The notes: a model not told the origin generated them from the sequence alone. A DNA stretch of 64,000 bases from Salegentibacter salinarum (GCF_900168115.1 NZ_FUZC01000005.1:124001-188000); one strand, 5' to 3'. Positions 35,825 to 45,628 are shown, counted from the first letter of the stretch. Numbers and translations are program-made.

Positions 35825-38638
35825 TTGAGATTTTATCTGTTTTATTTATTTTTTTTTGTGGGAATTGGATGGGGTTTTACACAAAACTCCATTGCTTTAC
35901 AAGCTCACTTAAACGATAGTACCCATACTTTTACTATAGAGCAGGAATTGGTTTATACCAACTCCAGTAAGGATACACTTACCCAAATTTACCTTAACGA
36001 CTGGGCTAATGCCTTTAGCGCCAAAGACACTCCCCTGGCAAAACGTTTTGCTGAAGAATTTGCAAGGCGCTTCCGCTTTGCTAAAGATGAAGAACGCGGA
36101 GCTACCCATATTAATAAGCTCACCAATACCGAAAACGAATCCCTAATTTGGGAACGCCCTTACCTGGCCCAGGATCTTATTAGGGTCAAACTTTATAAAC
36201 CTTTACTACCAGGTAAAAGCATCACCATAAATTTAGATTACCAGGTAAAAATTCCCATAGATAAATTTACACGTTACGGGGTAGATTCAAATAATAATTA
36301 CAAACTCAGGTATTGGTATATTACTCCCGGCGTTTACAAAAACGGAAATTGGGAAGTTTTTAGCCATAAGGATTTAGGCGATCAATATAATGCAATGCAT
36401 AATGTTGAAATCACTCTTACCACTCCACCAAAATACTACGTGGGGACGGCGCTGGATTTTGAAAGTGTTAGTACCAGAAATGGTTTTAAAACCGTAAAAC
36501 TTTCAGGTAAAGATCAATTAGACACTAAATTATATCTTACCAATTCATTTATTTTTGAGTCGATTAGAACGGAAAATCACGAAATATTGACAAATGTAGA
36601 TGATGAGGACCTTCAACCGGAAATTAAAAGAATTTTATTAGAGCGTATTTTAAAATACTACAACAAGAGACTTGGGGAATATCCTCACCATAATATTTTC
36701 GTAACCCAGGACGATTATTTAAGTAGTCCTATTTATGGTTTAAACCAATTGCCAGGTTTTATTCGCCCGTTTCCAGATGGTTTTCAATACGATATTAAAC
36801 AGTTTAAAACCATCACCAATAATTTACTGAAAAATTCGGTGCACATTAATCCGCGTAAAGAGCAATGGGTACACGATGCTATTCTGGTTTCTTTGATGAT
36901 AGATTATGTAAATGAGTATTATCCTAAGATGAAACTTTTAGGAAATCTCAGCGATATTATTGGTATACGATGGTTTCACGCGGCAGATCTGGAATTTAAC
37001 GACCAGTACCAGTTTCTGTATATGAACATGGCGCGTATGAATTTAGACCAACCCCTTAGGACAGCTCAGGATTCCCTGGTGAAATTCAATAAAAACATCG
37101 CTAATGCCTATAAAGCCGGCGTGGGTTTAAAATATCTTGAAGATTACCTGGAAAACAGTAAGGTTAAAGATGCAGTTAAAGATTTCTATCAGGAAAATAA
37201 TATGCGTCCAACCACGGCTGAAGATTTTGAACAGAATTTAAAAAATCATGCAACAAAAGACATTTCATGGTTCTTTCAGGATTATGTTGGCTCAAATAAA
37301 AAGATAGATTTTACGATTCACAGGTTACGCAAAACAAAAGATTCGCTGCGCGTTACCATTAAAAACAAAAGAAAAACAGACTTCCCGGTTTCTTTATATG
37401 GTTTAAAAGACGGCGAAATAATCTTTAAAAAATGGGTGGAAAATATAGATAAAACCAAAACAATAGAAATTGCGCGGCAGGATGTAGACAGGCTTGCATT
37501 AAATTATGAGCAAAAAATTCCCGAATTTAATCAACGGGATAATTATAAGGCGGTAACCAAACTTTTTAACAAACCGCTTCAGTTTAGATTACTTCAGGAT
37601 ATTGAAGATCCCAAATATAACCAGTTATTTTTTATGCCTGAATTCAGTTATAACCTGTACGATGGTATTTCTATTGGGCCCAAATTGTATAATAAAACAG
37701 TTCTTTCAAAAACCTTCAATTTTAATATTTCACCTAAATATGGTTTTAATAGTGAAACCATAGTTGGTTCGGCTTCTTTTAGCAATACACACCAGTTTGA
37801 AAATAAGGAACTCTACAAAATTTCTTACGGCCTCGGAGGAACGCGCTATTCGTATGGCTACAATCTCTTTTATGAAAAATATACACCATTTTTAAATTTT
37901 TCATTCCGAGATAAATATTTACGGGATAACGAGCGTCAAAATTTATTAATAAGAAATATAAACGTAAGACGGGATAGCGACCCCGATAAAACTTTAGATG
38001 AACCTAATTACAATGTTTTCAATATTAATTACAGGTACAGCAAGCCTCATTTGGTAGATTATTACAGCGCTTCTTTTGATTTTCAACTGGCAGAAAAATT
38101 CAGTAAAATTTCTATGAGCCTGGAATATCGAAAACTATTTAGAAATAATCGCCAGATCAACCTTAGGTTCTTTACCGGTACATTTTTATACAGTGATAAT
38201 ATGGAAACCGATTATTTCAGTTTTGCCTTAGATCGCCCTACCGATTATCTCTTTGATTACAATTACTACGGAAGAAGCCAGGGTTCTGGTTTATTCAGTC
38301 AGCAAATTATCGTTGCAGAGGGTGGATTTAAATCCCAGCTACAACCCGAATATGCTAACCAATGGTTAACTACGTTAAATGGTAGTACTAACCTTTACAA
38401 ATGGTTTTTTATATATGGAGATGTTGGTTTAGTAAAAAATCAGCATCAAAATGCGCGTTTTTTATACGACTCAGGGGTACGGTTGAGTTTAGTTGACGAC
38501 TATTTTGAAGTTTTCTTTCCTGTTTATTCTAATTTAGGCTGGGAAGTAGCCCAGGAAAATTATGATCAGAAAATAAGATTTATCGTTTCCTTAGATTTAA
38601 ATACATTAATCAGGTTATTTACCCGTCGCTGGTATTAA
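35825..38638 (+). CDS. M1-peptidase-like protein without HExxH, with C-terminal barrel-like region; TTG start
   Basis: 937 residues with a signal peptide (MRFYLFYLFFFVGIGWGFTQ). Residues about 20-500 resemble the M1 aminopeptidase N-terminal beta-saddle and catalytic-fold region seen in flavobacterial homologs. The zinc motif HExxH is absent: the matching place reads WVHDAILVSLMIDYVNEYY, so peptidase activity is unlikely. Residues from about 590 have alternating aromatic beta strands (FFMPEFSYNLYDGISIGPKL, YRYSKPHLVDYYSASFDF) and end in TRRWY, suggesting an outer-membrane barrel. The start is TTG at 35825, since an in-frame stop lies at 35789-35791 and no ATG or GTG comes between. Function unknown. 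Confidence 0.78.
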   Translation: MRFYLFYLFFFVGIGWGFTQNSIALQAHLNDSTHTFTIEQELVYTNSSKDTLTQIYLNDWANAFSAKDTPLAKRFAEEFARRFRFAKDEERGATHINKLTNTENESLIWERPYLAQDLIRVKLYKPLLPGKSITINLDYQVKIPIDKFTRYGVDSNNNYKLRYWYITPGVYKNGNWEVFSHKDLGDQYNAMHNVEITLTTPPKYYVGTALDFESVSTRNGFKTVKLSGKDQLDTKLYLTNSFIFESIRTENHEILTNVDDEDLQPEIKRILLERILKYYNKRLGEYPHHNIFVTQDDYLSSPIYGLNQLPGFIRPFPDGFQYDIKQFKTITNNLLKNSVHINPRKEQWVHDAILVSLMIDYVNEYYPKMKLLGNLSDIIGIRWFHAADLEFNDQYQFLYMNMARMNLDQPLRTAQDSLVKFNKNIANAYKAGVGLKYLEDYLENSKVKDAVKDFYQENNMRPTTAEDFEQNLKNHATKDISWFFQDYVGSNKKIDFTIHRLRKTKDSLRVTIKNKRKTDFPVSLYGLKDGEIIFKKWVENIDKTKTIEIARQDVDRLALNYEQKIPEFNQRDNYKAVTKLFNKPLQFRLLQDIEDPKYNQLFFMPEFSYNLYDGISIGPKLYNKTVLSKTFNFNISPKYGFNSETIVGSASFSNTHQFENKELYKISYGLGGTRYSYGYNLFYEKYTPFLNFSFRDKYLRDNERQNLLIRNINVRRDSDPDKTLDEPNYNVFNINYRYSKPHLVDYYSASFDFQLAEKFSKISMSLEYRKLFRNNRQINLRFFTGTFLYSDNMETDYFSFALDRPTDYLFDYNYYGRSQGSGLFSQQIIVAEGGFKSQLQPEYANQWLTTLNGSTNLYKWFFIYGDVGLVKNQHQNARFLYDSGVRLSLVDDYFEVFFPVYSNLGWEVAQENYDQKIRFIVSLDLNTLIRLFTRRWY

Positions 38639-38789
38639 CAAATATTTAAATGCTTAGGTAATTCTTATTATTCTTCATTACAATTACGTATTAATCAGCA
38701 TTTCCTATTAAATATGATATTTCTTTTCGGTAAATACAATAAAAATCCTTTAAAATACACTTTTCTTAAAATATTTTGATTTTAATGAA

Positions 38790-38820
38790 TTGTGTACAAT
38801 CTAAGTTTTCGTTACATTTG
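38790..38820 (+). promoter_or_regulatory. Promoter of the fused E1 gene: TTG, 20-base spacer, TACATTTG
   Basis: A -33 TTG at 38790-38792 and a -7 TACATTTG at 38813-38820, with 20 bases between. ATG follows at 38843. The best two-element match in the window. Confidence 0.7.
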
Positions 38821-38842
38821 TTATTATTCATAAATTACGTTC

Positions 38843-41245
38843 ATGCAAAGCGAAACAAAAACTAAAGATTCAATTTCATTTGAAGATTTCAAGACCGAGG
38901 TGCTGGCAGATTATAAAATTGCCGTCACCAGCCGGGAATGTAGCCTTTTAGGAAGACGCGAAGTGCTCACCGGAAAGGCTAAATTCGGAATCTTTGGCGA
39001 TGGAAAAGAAGTGCCACAGCTTGCTATGGCAAAAGCTTTTAAAAATGGAGATTTTAGGTCTGGTTACTATCGTGATCAAACTTTTATGATGGCCATTAAT
39101 CAATTTAGCATAGAACAATTTTTTTCCGGTTTGTATGCCGATTCTAACCTGGAAAACGAGCCCATGTCTGGCGGAAGGCAAATGGGCGGACACTTTACCA
39201 CCCACAGTCTTAATGAAGACGGCAGCTGGAAAAATCTGATGGAACAGAAAAATTCCAGTGCAGATATCTCCCCTACTGCCAGCCAAATGCCAAGACTTTT
39301 AGGGCTTGCTCAGGCTTCAAAAATTTATAGAAACGTAGAAGGATTATCGGCCGAGAATTTTTCAGAAAATGGAAATGAAATCGCCTGGGGAACTATTGGA
39401 AACGCCAGTACCAGCGAAGGCCATTTTTGGGAAACCCTAAATGCTGCCGGCGTGATGCAGGTACCTATGGTATTAAGCGTATGGGACGATGAATATGGAA
39501 TTTCGGTACACGCAAGACACCAAACAACAAAAGAAAATATTTCTGAAATCATAAAGGGTTTCCAAAGAGATGAAGAAAATAAAGGCTACGAAATAATCGT
39601 GGTGAATGGCTGGGATTATGTAGCGCTTATTGAAGCCTACGAAAAAGCCGAAAAAATAGCCCGAAAAGAACATTGTCCGGTGCTTATCCACGTGGTAGAA
39701 CTTACGCAACCACAAGGGCACTCTACTTCCGGCTCTCACGAGCGTTACAAAAATGAGCAACGCCTTTCCTGGGAGCGTGAGTATGACTGCAATGTAAAAT
39801 TTAGAGAATGGATTCTGGAAAACAATATTAGCACAGACGAAGAGCTGCAAAGTATTGAAAAGGAAATAAAACGCGAGGTAAGAGAAGGTAAGAAGGTAGC
39901 CTGGAATAAATATGCCGAACCTACTAAAGCCAAACAAAAAGAATTACTCGCTGTACTTTCTAAACTAGCAAAGAATACCGAAGAAAAAGAGACCGTTATT
40001 AACCTGGCAAAAGATCTTAATTCAAATAAAGAACCGCTTAAAAAAGATCTGGCTGTAGCAGCAAGAAAAACTTTAAGAGCCATTAGAAGGGAAAATTCTG
40101 AAGAAAAGTCTCAATTACTAAATTGGCTTAAGGATTTTAATAAAGATATGGCTGATGATTATAACAGCCATTTATATATCAAATCTAATGGGATTCAATC
40201 TGAAGTTTTACCGGAGTACGATGAAGGTTCAACTGAAGTAGACGGAAGAATTATTCTGCGTGATAACTTTGACCAGATTTTTGGCAATATCCCAGAAACG
40301 CTAATCTTTGGTGAAGATGCCGGTGAAATTGGTGATGTTAACCAGGGACTGGAAGGTCTTCAAAAAAAATATGGAAAACAACGCGTTGCCGATGTTGGAA
40401 TTCGTGAAGCAACAATCCTTGGACAGGGAATTGGAATGGCAATGAGAGGTCTAAGACCAATTGCTGAGATTCAATACCTGGATTATGTAATGTACGCTCT
40501 ACAGGGAATGAGTGACGACCTTGCAACGCTGCAGTACCGTACCAAAGGAAAACAAAAAGCCCCGCTAATTATAAGAACCCGTGGCCACCGTTTAGAAGGT
40601 ATTTGGCATAGTGGTTCACAAATGGGTGGAATTTTAAACCTGGTTCGCGGTATGTACGTTTTAGTACCCAGAAATATGACCAAAGCTGCAGGTTTTTATA
40701 ATACTCTACTGGAGCAGGACACTCCTGCATTATTAGTAGAGTGTTTAAACGGTTACCGATTAAAAGAAAAAAGACCAAGCAACCTACCTGAACTTAGAAC
40801 GCCGATTGGTAAAGTGGAAACTGTAAGAGAAGGAACAGATATTACCTTAATTTCTTATGGTTCTACTTTAAGAATTGTGTGTCAAACTGCTGAAGAACTA
40901 AGTGAATATGGGATTAATTCCGAAGTGATTGATGTACAATCGCTACTTCCTTTTGATTTAGATCACGATATTGTAAAAAGTGTTGAAAAAACCAACCGAC
41001 TTCTGGTGATAGACGAGGATGTTCCGGGAGGGGCTTCAGCCTTTATTTTAGATAAGGTTTTAAACGAGCAAAACGCCTGGAGATACCTGGATAGCAAACC
41101 GCAAACACTAACCGCAAAAGAACACCGTCCGGCTTATGGGACCGATGGAGATTATTTCAGTAAACCTTCAGCAGAAGATATTTTTGAAAAGGTTTATGCG
41201 ATTTTTAACGAAGTAAATCCAGAGGAATATCCGGCGATACGATAA
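38843..41245 (+). CDS. Fused alpha/beta E1 component of a 2-oxoacid dehydrogenase
   Basis: 800 residues uniting both E1 chains. Residues about 20-380 are the alpha part with the thiamine-diphosphate segment around GNASTSEGHFWETLNAAG and MVLSVWDDEYGISVHAR. Residues about 470-800 are the transketolase-like beta part (FGEDAGEIGDVNQGLEGL, VADVGIREATILGQGIGMA, then the C-terminal transketolase domain). The usual GDG start of the thiamine motif reads GNA here. The family in flavobacteria is annotated as branched-chain 2-oxoacid or pyruvate dehydrogenase E1; the substrate is not settled by sequence. E2 and E3 are not in the window. Strong promoter and terminator flank it. Confidence 0.88.
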   Translation: MQSETKTKDSISFEDFKTEVLADYKIAVTSRECSLLGRREVLTGKAKFGIFGDGKEVPQLAMAKAFKNGDFRSGYYRDQTFMMAINQFSIEQFFSGLYADSNLENEPMSGGRQMGGHFTTHSLNEDGSWKNLMEQKNSSADISPTASQMPRLLGLAQASKIYRNVEGLSAENFSENGNEIAWGTIGNASTSEGHFWETLNAAGVMQVPMVLSVWDDEYGISVHARHQTTKENISEIIKGFQRDEENKGYEIIVVNGWDYVALIEAYEKAEKIARKEHCPVLIHVVELTQPQGHSTSGSHERYKNEQRLSWEREYDCNVKFREWILENNISTDEELQSIEKEIKREVREGKKVAWNKYAEPTKAKQKELLAVLSKLAKNTEEKETVINLAKDLNSNKEPLKKDLAVAARKTLRAIRRENSEEKSQLLNWLKDFNKDMADDYNSHLYIKSNGIQSEVLPEYDEGSTEVDGRIILRDNFDQIFGNIPETLIFGEDAGEIGDVNQGLEGLQKKYGKQRVADVGIREATILGQGIGMAMRGLRPIAEIQYLDYVMYALQGMSDDLATLQYRTKGKQKAPLIIRTRGHRLEGIWHSGSQMGGILNLVRGMYVLVPRNMTKAAGFYNTLLEQDTPALLVECLNGYRLKEKRPSNLPELRTPIGKVETVREGTDITLISYGSTLRIVCQTAEELSEYGINSEVIDVQSLLPFDLDHDIVKSVEKTNRLLVIDEDVPGGASAFILDKVLNEQNAWRYLDSKPQTLTAKEHRPAYGTDGDYFSKPSAEDIFEKVYAIFNEVNPEEYPAIR

Positions 41246-41269
41246 ATCTTGTTTATTGTTTAAAGTGAG

Positions 41270-41300
41270 AATCCCCAGTCTAAAATTAGATTGGGGATTT
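41270..41300 (+). terminator. Intrinsic terminator of the fused E1 gene
   Basis: A 14-base-pair stem with one wobble pair (41270-41283 against 41287-41300, core AATCCCCA/TGGGGATT), followed by TTTTT. It lies 24 bases after the stop, and 12 bases from the stop of the convergent PH-domain gene. Confidence 0.88.
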
Positions 41301-41311
41301 TTTGTTTTAGC

Positions 41312-42838
41312 TTACATCCAGTGTTTTGAACTAACCTCAGCTTTATATAGTACATAATTTACGTACTGTATAATACCGGTCTCCACCGCGTAAAACCTAA
41401 GATCTCCCCCGGCGGTATGAAAAACCACATTAACCAGGTTTTTTCTACGATACCAAATAGGCTGCTTCACACTTATAGACTGAATTTTAAACAATTCCAG
41501 GGTTTCTTCGGTTTTGTTCCAGAAACCGGTTTTCTTTTGTAAAAATTCTTCCGTAATTATGAGTTTTCGGGCTCTAAAGGCAAGTATTTGCAAAGTTAAA
41601 GCTGCAAAAGTATATACTCCTGCTATGGCTAAAACAGCACCTAATTTTAGGTTTATAAAATCTAAAAAATACCAAATTGCAAGAAAGATCATTACCGGTA
41701 ACATTGCCAGTGAAATTTTCCGGAATAATAATAATTTATCCGGCTTAAAGATTGTACAGAAACTGGATTTAGAAGATTCTGGATATAAAAAATATTTTAT
41801 TTTTTTTATGATTTCTTTTCCCAGTCCCGGAATCTTTATTTTATTTTTCTGAAGTTCATTTTCGCTGCTTGACAAAGAGATTTGAGCTTCATAAAGATTT
41901 AAACGCTCCTGAACCGGGTTTGTTTTAATTCGCATTAACTGAAGCCGTCTGGGTTGCAGGGAAACCTTGGTATTGGTTTTCAACCCCATCTCCACCTCCA
42001 TCTTATCCCTATTCTGCTGAATAGTCAAACCATAATATTTGATGAAAACTTCAATAATGGTAATACTTATGCTTAAAAGTAGGAGCAACACAAAAAGTAA
42101 TGCTAAAAACCCGAGGGATTGTAATACCCCGGAAAACTGATCAAAATAAACCTCCACATCTTCCACCTGATCTTTAAAATAGGTATTTACCCTGTTGTAA
42201 ATAGTCATTACAAAAGCAAAAACTAACGAAAGGCCGCGTAAATAATTGGTACTAATCCCAATTTTAAGAAGGGTGAGAAATCCTACTTTATGAGTCCAGA
42301 AAACCTCCTTGTTTTCCTCTGCTTCTTCAGATTCTTCTTTTAATGAATCTTTTTCGGTATTTTCAGCCTTCGCTTTTAATAAGATTTTCGAAAGTATATT
42401 GGCATCTTCTTCTGACACCGCTTTTATTTCAACTTCTTTAAGATTGCTTCCAGCGGTTTCTATTACCAGGCTGTAAACCTTAATTATACGTTGCAGTATA
42501 GAACGTTTAAAATAAACCTGCTGAATTTTATCAAAAGGAATTGCAGTATTTTCGGTAGAAAAAATCCCTTTTTCCAATACAAATTCCTCCCGTTTATAAT
42601 CTATATAAAAAATAAATTTGCGATAGTACAGGTAGCTATAGATAAGGGTTAAGAACCCAATTAAAAGCAATGCAAGACCAATATAAAGTAAAGTAGTCCT
42701 GCTAGGTCCGCTAACCAACAAATACGCACCAATCGCCCAGAAAGATCTAAATAATTTATAAATGCTGGAAATAAAAATAAGAAGAACACCGGCTATTGAT
42801 TGGCGCTGCGGTTTGCTGTAGACTTCAGGATTCATCAT
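41312..42838 (-). CDS. Bacterial PH-domain membrane protein, YdbT-like
   Basis: 508 residues from the ATG at 42838 (or the next codon at 42835). An upstream in-frame ATG at 42856 is less likely because it lies inside the previous gene. About six membrane helices in pairs are separated by bacterial PH (bPH2) domains: FYIDYKREEFVLEKGIFSTE with NTAIPFDKIQQVYFKRSILQ, and later TKVSLQPRRLQLMRIKTNPVQ, then ITEEFLQKKTGFWN. Overlaps the next upstream gene by 14 bases, so the pair form one unit. Function in the membrane is not known. Confidence 0.85.
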   Translation of the reverse strand: MMNPEVYSKPQRQSIAGVLLIFISSIYKLFRSFWAIGAYLLVSGPSRTTLLYIGLALLLIGFLTLIYSYLYYRKFIFYIDYKREEFVLEKGIFSTENTAIPFDKIQQVYFKRSILQRIIKVYSLVIETAGSNLKEVEIKAVSEEDANILSKILLKAKAENTEKDSLKEESEEAEENKEVFWTHKVGFLTLLKIGISTNYLRGLSLVFAFVMTIYNRVNTYFKDQVEDVEVYFDQFSGVLQSLGFLALLFVLLLLLSISITIIEVFIKYYGLTIQQNRDKMEVEMGLKTNTKVSLQPRRLQLMRIKTNPVQERLNLYEAQISLSSSENELQKNKIKIPGLGKEIIKKIKYFLYPESSKSSFCTIFKPDKLLLFRKISLAMLPVMIFLAIWYFLDFINLKLGAVLAIAGVYTFAALTLQILAFRARKLIITEEFLQKKTGFWNKTEETLELFKIQSISVKQPIWYRRKNLVNVVFHTAGGDLRFYAVETGIIQYVNYVLYKAEVSSKHWM

Positions 42839-43352
42839 TAGAAATCTTAAGTGCAATAGCCTCTTTTAATTGCACAGCCTTGTCGGGTTCTAAACCGGGA
42901 ATAGAAATATCACTTGCGCCCCCTCCGGCAGTAAAAATGTTAAGGCTGGAAATTCCTAAAAGCTTATCCCAAATCCCACGTGAAATCGATGCGTGCTGCA
43001 CTCGGTTAAATGGAATTACTGTTGTTTTACTAAAAATGAATCCTCTTTTATAAATAATATCTTTTTCCCTGATCGCATACCCTAAACTTTGAAGCAACTT
43101 ATAATTATTCCAAAATCTAAAAATAAAGGCGACAAATACAAAACCAAAAATAATCCCAGATTGGATATAATTTAGCTGAAAAAACCAAAACACGCCAAGC
43201 GCAATAGTCAGAACGAGCATAAAAATACCCGTTTGAATATTCATTTTTATAAGATATTTAGACGAAACTGAAGAAAAAGCTACCGACTCATATTTGGGAA
43301 GGGAAGCTAAATCTATTTGTTCGTTGCTAAAATCTTTGGCTACGGGATCCAT
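42825..43352 (-). CDS. Bacterial PH-domain membrane protein, YdbS-like
   Basis: 175 residues with two membrane helices (about 38-80) and a bPH2 domain: YAIREKDIIYKRGFIFSKTT, VIPFNRVQHASISRGIWDKL and SSLNIFTAGGGASDISIPG. This is the classical YdbS pattern, and with the YdbT-like gene it forms a common bacterial pair. It overlaps menB by 13 bases and the YdbT-like gene by 14 bases, so all three are translated from one message. Confidence 0.88.
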   Translation of the reverse strand: MDPVAKDFSNEQIDLASLPKYESVAFSSVSSKYLIKMNIQTGIFMLVLTIALGVFWFFQLNYIQSGIIFGFVFVAFIFRFWNNYKLLQSLGYAIREKDIIYKRGFIFSKTTVIPFNRVQHASISRGIWDKLLGISSLNIFTAGGGASDISIPGLEPDKAVQLKEAIALKISNDES

Positions 43353-44179
43353 TTTTTATCAAAATTTGGTTTTCTTTTTTCGAGAAAAGCATCACGGCCC
43401 TCTTTGGCTTCATCGGTCATATAGGCAAGTCGGGTAACTTCTCCTGCAAAAACCTGCTGACCAACCATTCCGTCGTCGGTCATGTTCATAGCGAATTTCA
43501 GCATTTTAATGGAAGTTGGTGATTTTGCCATAATTTCCTGCGCCCACTCATAAGCAGTATCTTCCAGCTCATCGTGCGGAATTACCGCATTTACCATTCC
43601 CATTTCATAAGCTTCCTGCGCTGAATAATTCCTTCCGAGGAAAAAGATTTCCCGGGCTTTCTTCTGCCCTACCATTTTCGCCAAATAAGCTGAACCATAA
43701 CCGGCATCAAAGCTGGTTACATCAGCATCGGTTTGTTTAAAAATCGCGTGTTCTTTACTGGCAAGGGTTAAATCGCAAACCACGTGCAAACTATGCCCGC
43801 CTCCTACTGCCCAACCCGGAACTACGCAAATTACAGCTTTAGGCATAAACCTGATTAAACGTTGAACTTCCAGAATATTCAGTCTATGGTAGCCATCTTC
43901 ACCGACATAGCCCTGGTGACCACGTGCTTTTTGATCGCCACCGCTACAAAATGCCCATTTCCCGTCTTTAGAAGAGGGGCCTTCAGCAGAAAGTAAAACG
44001 CAACCTACTTCAGTATCTTCGTGTGCATCGTGAAAGGCATCTAAGAGTTCTGAGGTTGTTTTTGGCCTGAAAGCATTGCGAACATCAGGTCGGTTAAAGG
44101 CAATTCGTGCAACACCGCCTGATTTCTTATAAGTTATATCTTCGTATTCTTTTACAGTTTTCCAGTTGATTTCACTCAT
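43340..44179 (-). CDS. menB: 1,4-dihydroxy-2-naphthoyl-CoA synthase MenB
   Basis: 279 residues, crotonase fold. It closes the second ring in menaquinone synthesis from o-succinylbenzoyl-CoA. Signature segments: FCSGGDQKARGHQGYVGEDG, VPGWAVGGGHSLHVVCDLTL (oxyanion glycines) and TSFDAGYGSAYLAKMVG (catalytic Asp and Tyr region). Length is normal. The other menaquinone genes lie 2-5.5 kb away at 46138-49664 on the same strand. It leads the run menB, YdbS-like, YdbT-like. Confidence 0.96.
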   Translation of the reverse strand: MSEINWKTVKEYEDITYKKSGGVARIAFNRPDVRNAFRPKTTSELLDAFHDAHEDTEVGCVLLSAEGPSSKDGKWAFCSGGDQKARGHQGYVGEDGYHRLNILEVQRLIRFMPKAVICVVPGWAVGGGHSLHVVCDLTLASKEHAIFKQTDADVTSFDAGYGSAYLAKMVGQKKAREIFFLGRNYSAQEAYEMGMVNAVIPHDELEDTAYEWAQEIMAKSPTSIKMLKFAMNMTDDGMVGQQVFAGEVTRLAYMTDEAKEGRDAFLEKRKPNFDKKWIP

Positions 44180-44285
44180 AGGTCTTTATTTTATTCAAAA
44201 ATAAGCTTTTCAATTTATCTTAATATCTTTGCTAAACAAATAGATTTGCATTGTTTTTGCTATATTAAAGACAAAAGCCCTAAAA

Positions 44286-44777
44286 ATGAAATTTCGCTTG
44301 CTATTTCTTAGTCTGTTTTTATTCAGCATAACTTCAGTTTCTGCCCAGGAATACTGGGATGTTGCCGATTTTGAAATTAGCAATTACAGTATAGAGCCTT
44401 CCTGGAGCGACCTTAGTTTTGGACAACAATTCTTTAAAGGGGATTTTGATCTTCCCAGCGGCGAATTTATAAATGTAGATGATGGAAAACGCGCCAGCGT
44501 AGATATGGTTGGTATTCTTGAAAGCCAACGTAATATGAAAAAACGCACTGTAGATATCGGGTCGCCGTTACCTACAACAAATCAAAAGAAGAAAGCTTTC
44601 GAAATTTCAAACAATTACAGACTTAGGGATAATGACGAGGTATATAATGATGCTTTAAACTCTAATCCTTATTATCAGAACCAGCGAATTTATCAAAACG
44701 CACTTCACAGGCAAACCCAGCGAAGAATGTATTACGGTTCCCAATATTATTCCCCCCGGGGAAGCTACTTTTACTAA
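44286..44777 (+). CDS. Secreted protein of unknown function, 163 residues
   Basis: A signal peptide with clear cleavage after VSAQ (residues 1-21). The mature part is rich in Ser, Asn, Tyr and Gln, with many aromatic residues at the end (YYGSQYYSPRGSYFY). Asn/Tyr/Gln-rich repeat-like strings (NPYYQNQRIYQNALHRQTQR) stand out. No Cys in the mature part. No family recognised. It shares 4 bases with the end of cvfB (convergent). Confidence 0.75.
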   Translation: MKFRLLFLSLFLFSITSVSAQEYWDVADFEISNYSIEPSWSDLSFGQQFFKGDFDLPSGEFINVDDGKRASVDMVGILESQRNMKKRTVDIGSPLPTTNQKKKAFEISNNYRLRDNDEVYNDALNSNPYYQNQRIYQNALHRQTQRRMYYGSQYYSPRGSYFY

Positions 44778-45610
44778 TCTTCTTTCAGGTAAATTCCGTC
44801 CTCTTTAATATCAATTTTTCTTTGCTTATAAAGATTCCCGGCAGCACGCTTAAAACTCTTTTTGCTAATTCCTAACTGACTGTGAATAGCTTCTGGAGAA
44901 GATTTATCGGTAAGGTTCAAATAACCTTCGTTTTTCTTTAATTTATTGAGAATAAGCTCGGCATTTGGTTCAATACTCCGGTAACCGGGCCTTTGTAAAC
45001 TCACATCAATTTTTCCATCGGGACGCGTTTTAGTAATAAATCCGCGCATTTCATCACCCACGTTTATTTCCTGAAAAACATCGTCGTGATAGATCAAACC
45101 TAAATGCAATTGATTAATAATCACATTATAACCCAAATCACTTTTATTACTAATTATAAGGTCTACTTCTTCAAAAGGCTCTATGGTAAGTTCAGAATTA
45201 TCTAAAAAAGCATGAACCTTGCTTGAAGCAACCAATCGATCGGTTTCTTCGTCTAAATAGCAAAAAATAAGATAACGGCCGCCTTTTTTCATTGGGTAAG
45301 CCTGCTCCTTAAACGGAACAAATAAATGTTTCTCCAATCCCCAATCTAAAAAAGCTCCAAATTCAGTTACCTCAACACATTTTAGAAATGCAAATTCATC
45401 TAGCTTTACCAGGGGTTCTAAAGTGGTTGAAACCGGTCTTTCTTCGTGATCCAGGTAAACAAAAACCTCAATCTCGTCTCCTATTTCAAAAGTTTCGGGG
45501 ATATATTTATTCGGAAGCAAAACTTCATTTCCTTCAGTATCTGTTAAGAAAAGTCCGGGTTCGGTTTCTCTAACAATATTAAGCGTGTGATTTTCGCCAA
45601 TTCTAAGCAT
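44774..45610 (-). CDS. cvfB: CvfB-like S1-domain RNA-binding protein
   Basis: 278 residues. The CvfB family has three S1-type OB domains and a C-terminal winged helix. Here the first S1-like part is at residues 1-65 (NTLNIVRETEPGLFLTDTEG-like start), the second at about 70-140 (VEVTEFGAFLDWGLEKHLFV), the third at about 145-215 (GDEMRGFITKTRPDGKIDVS), and the winged helix at 225-278 (QLGISKKSFKRAAGNLYKQ). It binds RNA and affects regulation in Firmicutes; its role here is unproven. A minus-strand TATCTTTG at 45629-45636 is a candidate -7 element. Confidence 0.9.
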   Translation of the reverse strand: MLRIGENHTLNIVRETEPGLFLTDTEGNEVLLPNKYIPETFEIGDEIEVFVYLDHEERPVSTTLEPLVKLDEFAFLKCVEVTEFGAFLDWGLEKHLFVPFKEQAYPMKKGGRYLIFCYLDEETDRLVASSKVHAFLDNSELTIEPFEEVDLIISNKSDLGYNVIINQLHLGLIYHDDVFQEINVGDEMRGFITKTRPDGKIDVSLQRPGYRSIEPNAELILNKLKKNEGYLNLTDKSSPEAIHSQLGISKKSFKRAAGNLYKQRKIDIKEDGIYLKED

Positions 45611-45628
45611 AATCTATATTTTGAAGTG

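Noticed and set aside
39473-39937. Minus-strand open frame of 154 codons inside the fused E1 gene
   Set aside because: Shadow of the strongly conserved gene on the plus strand; hydrophobic, aromatic composition typical of antisense frames.
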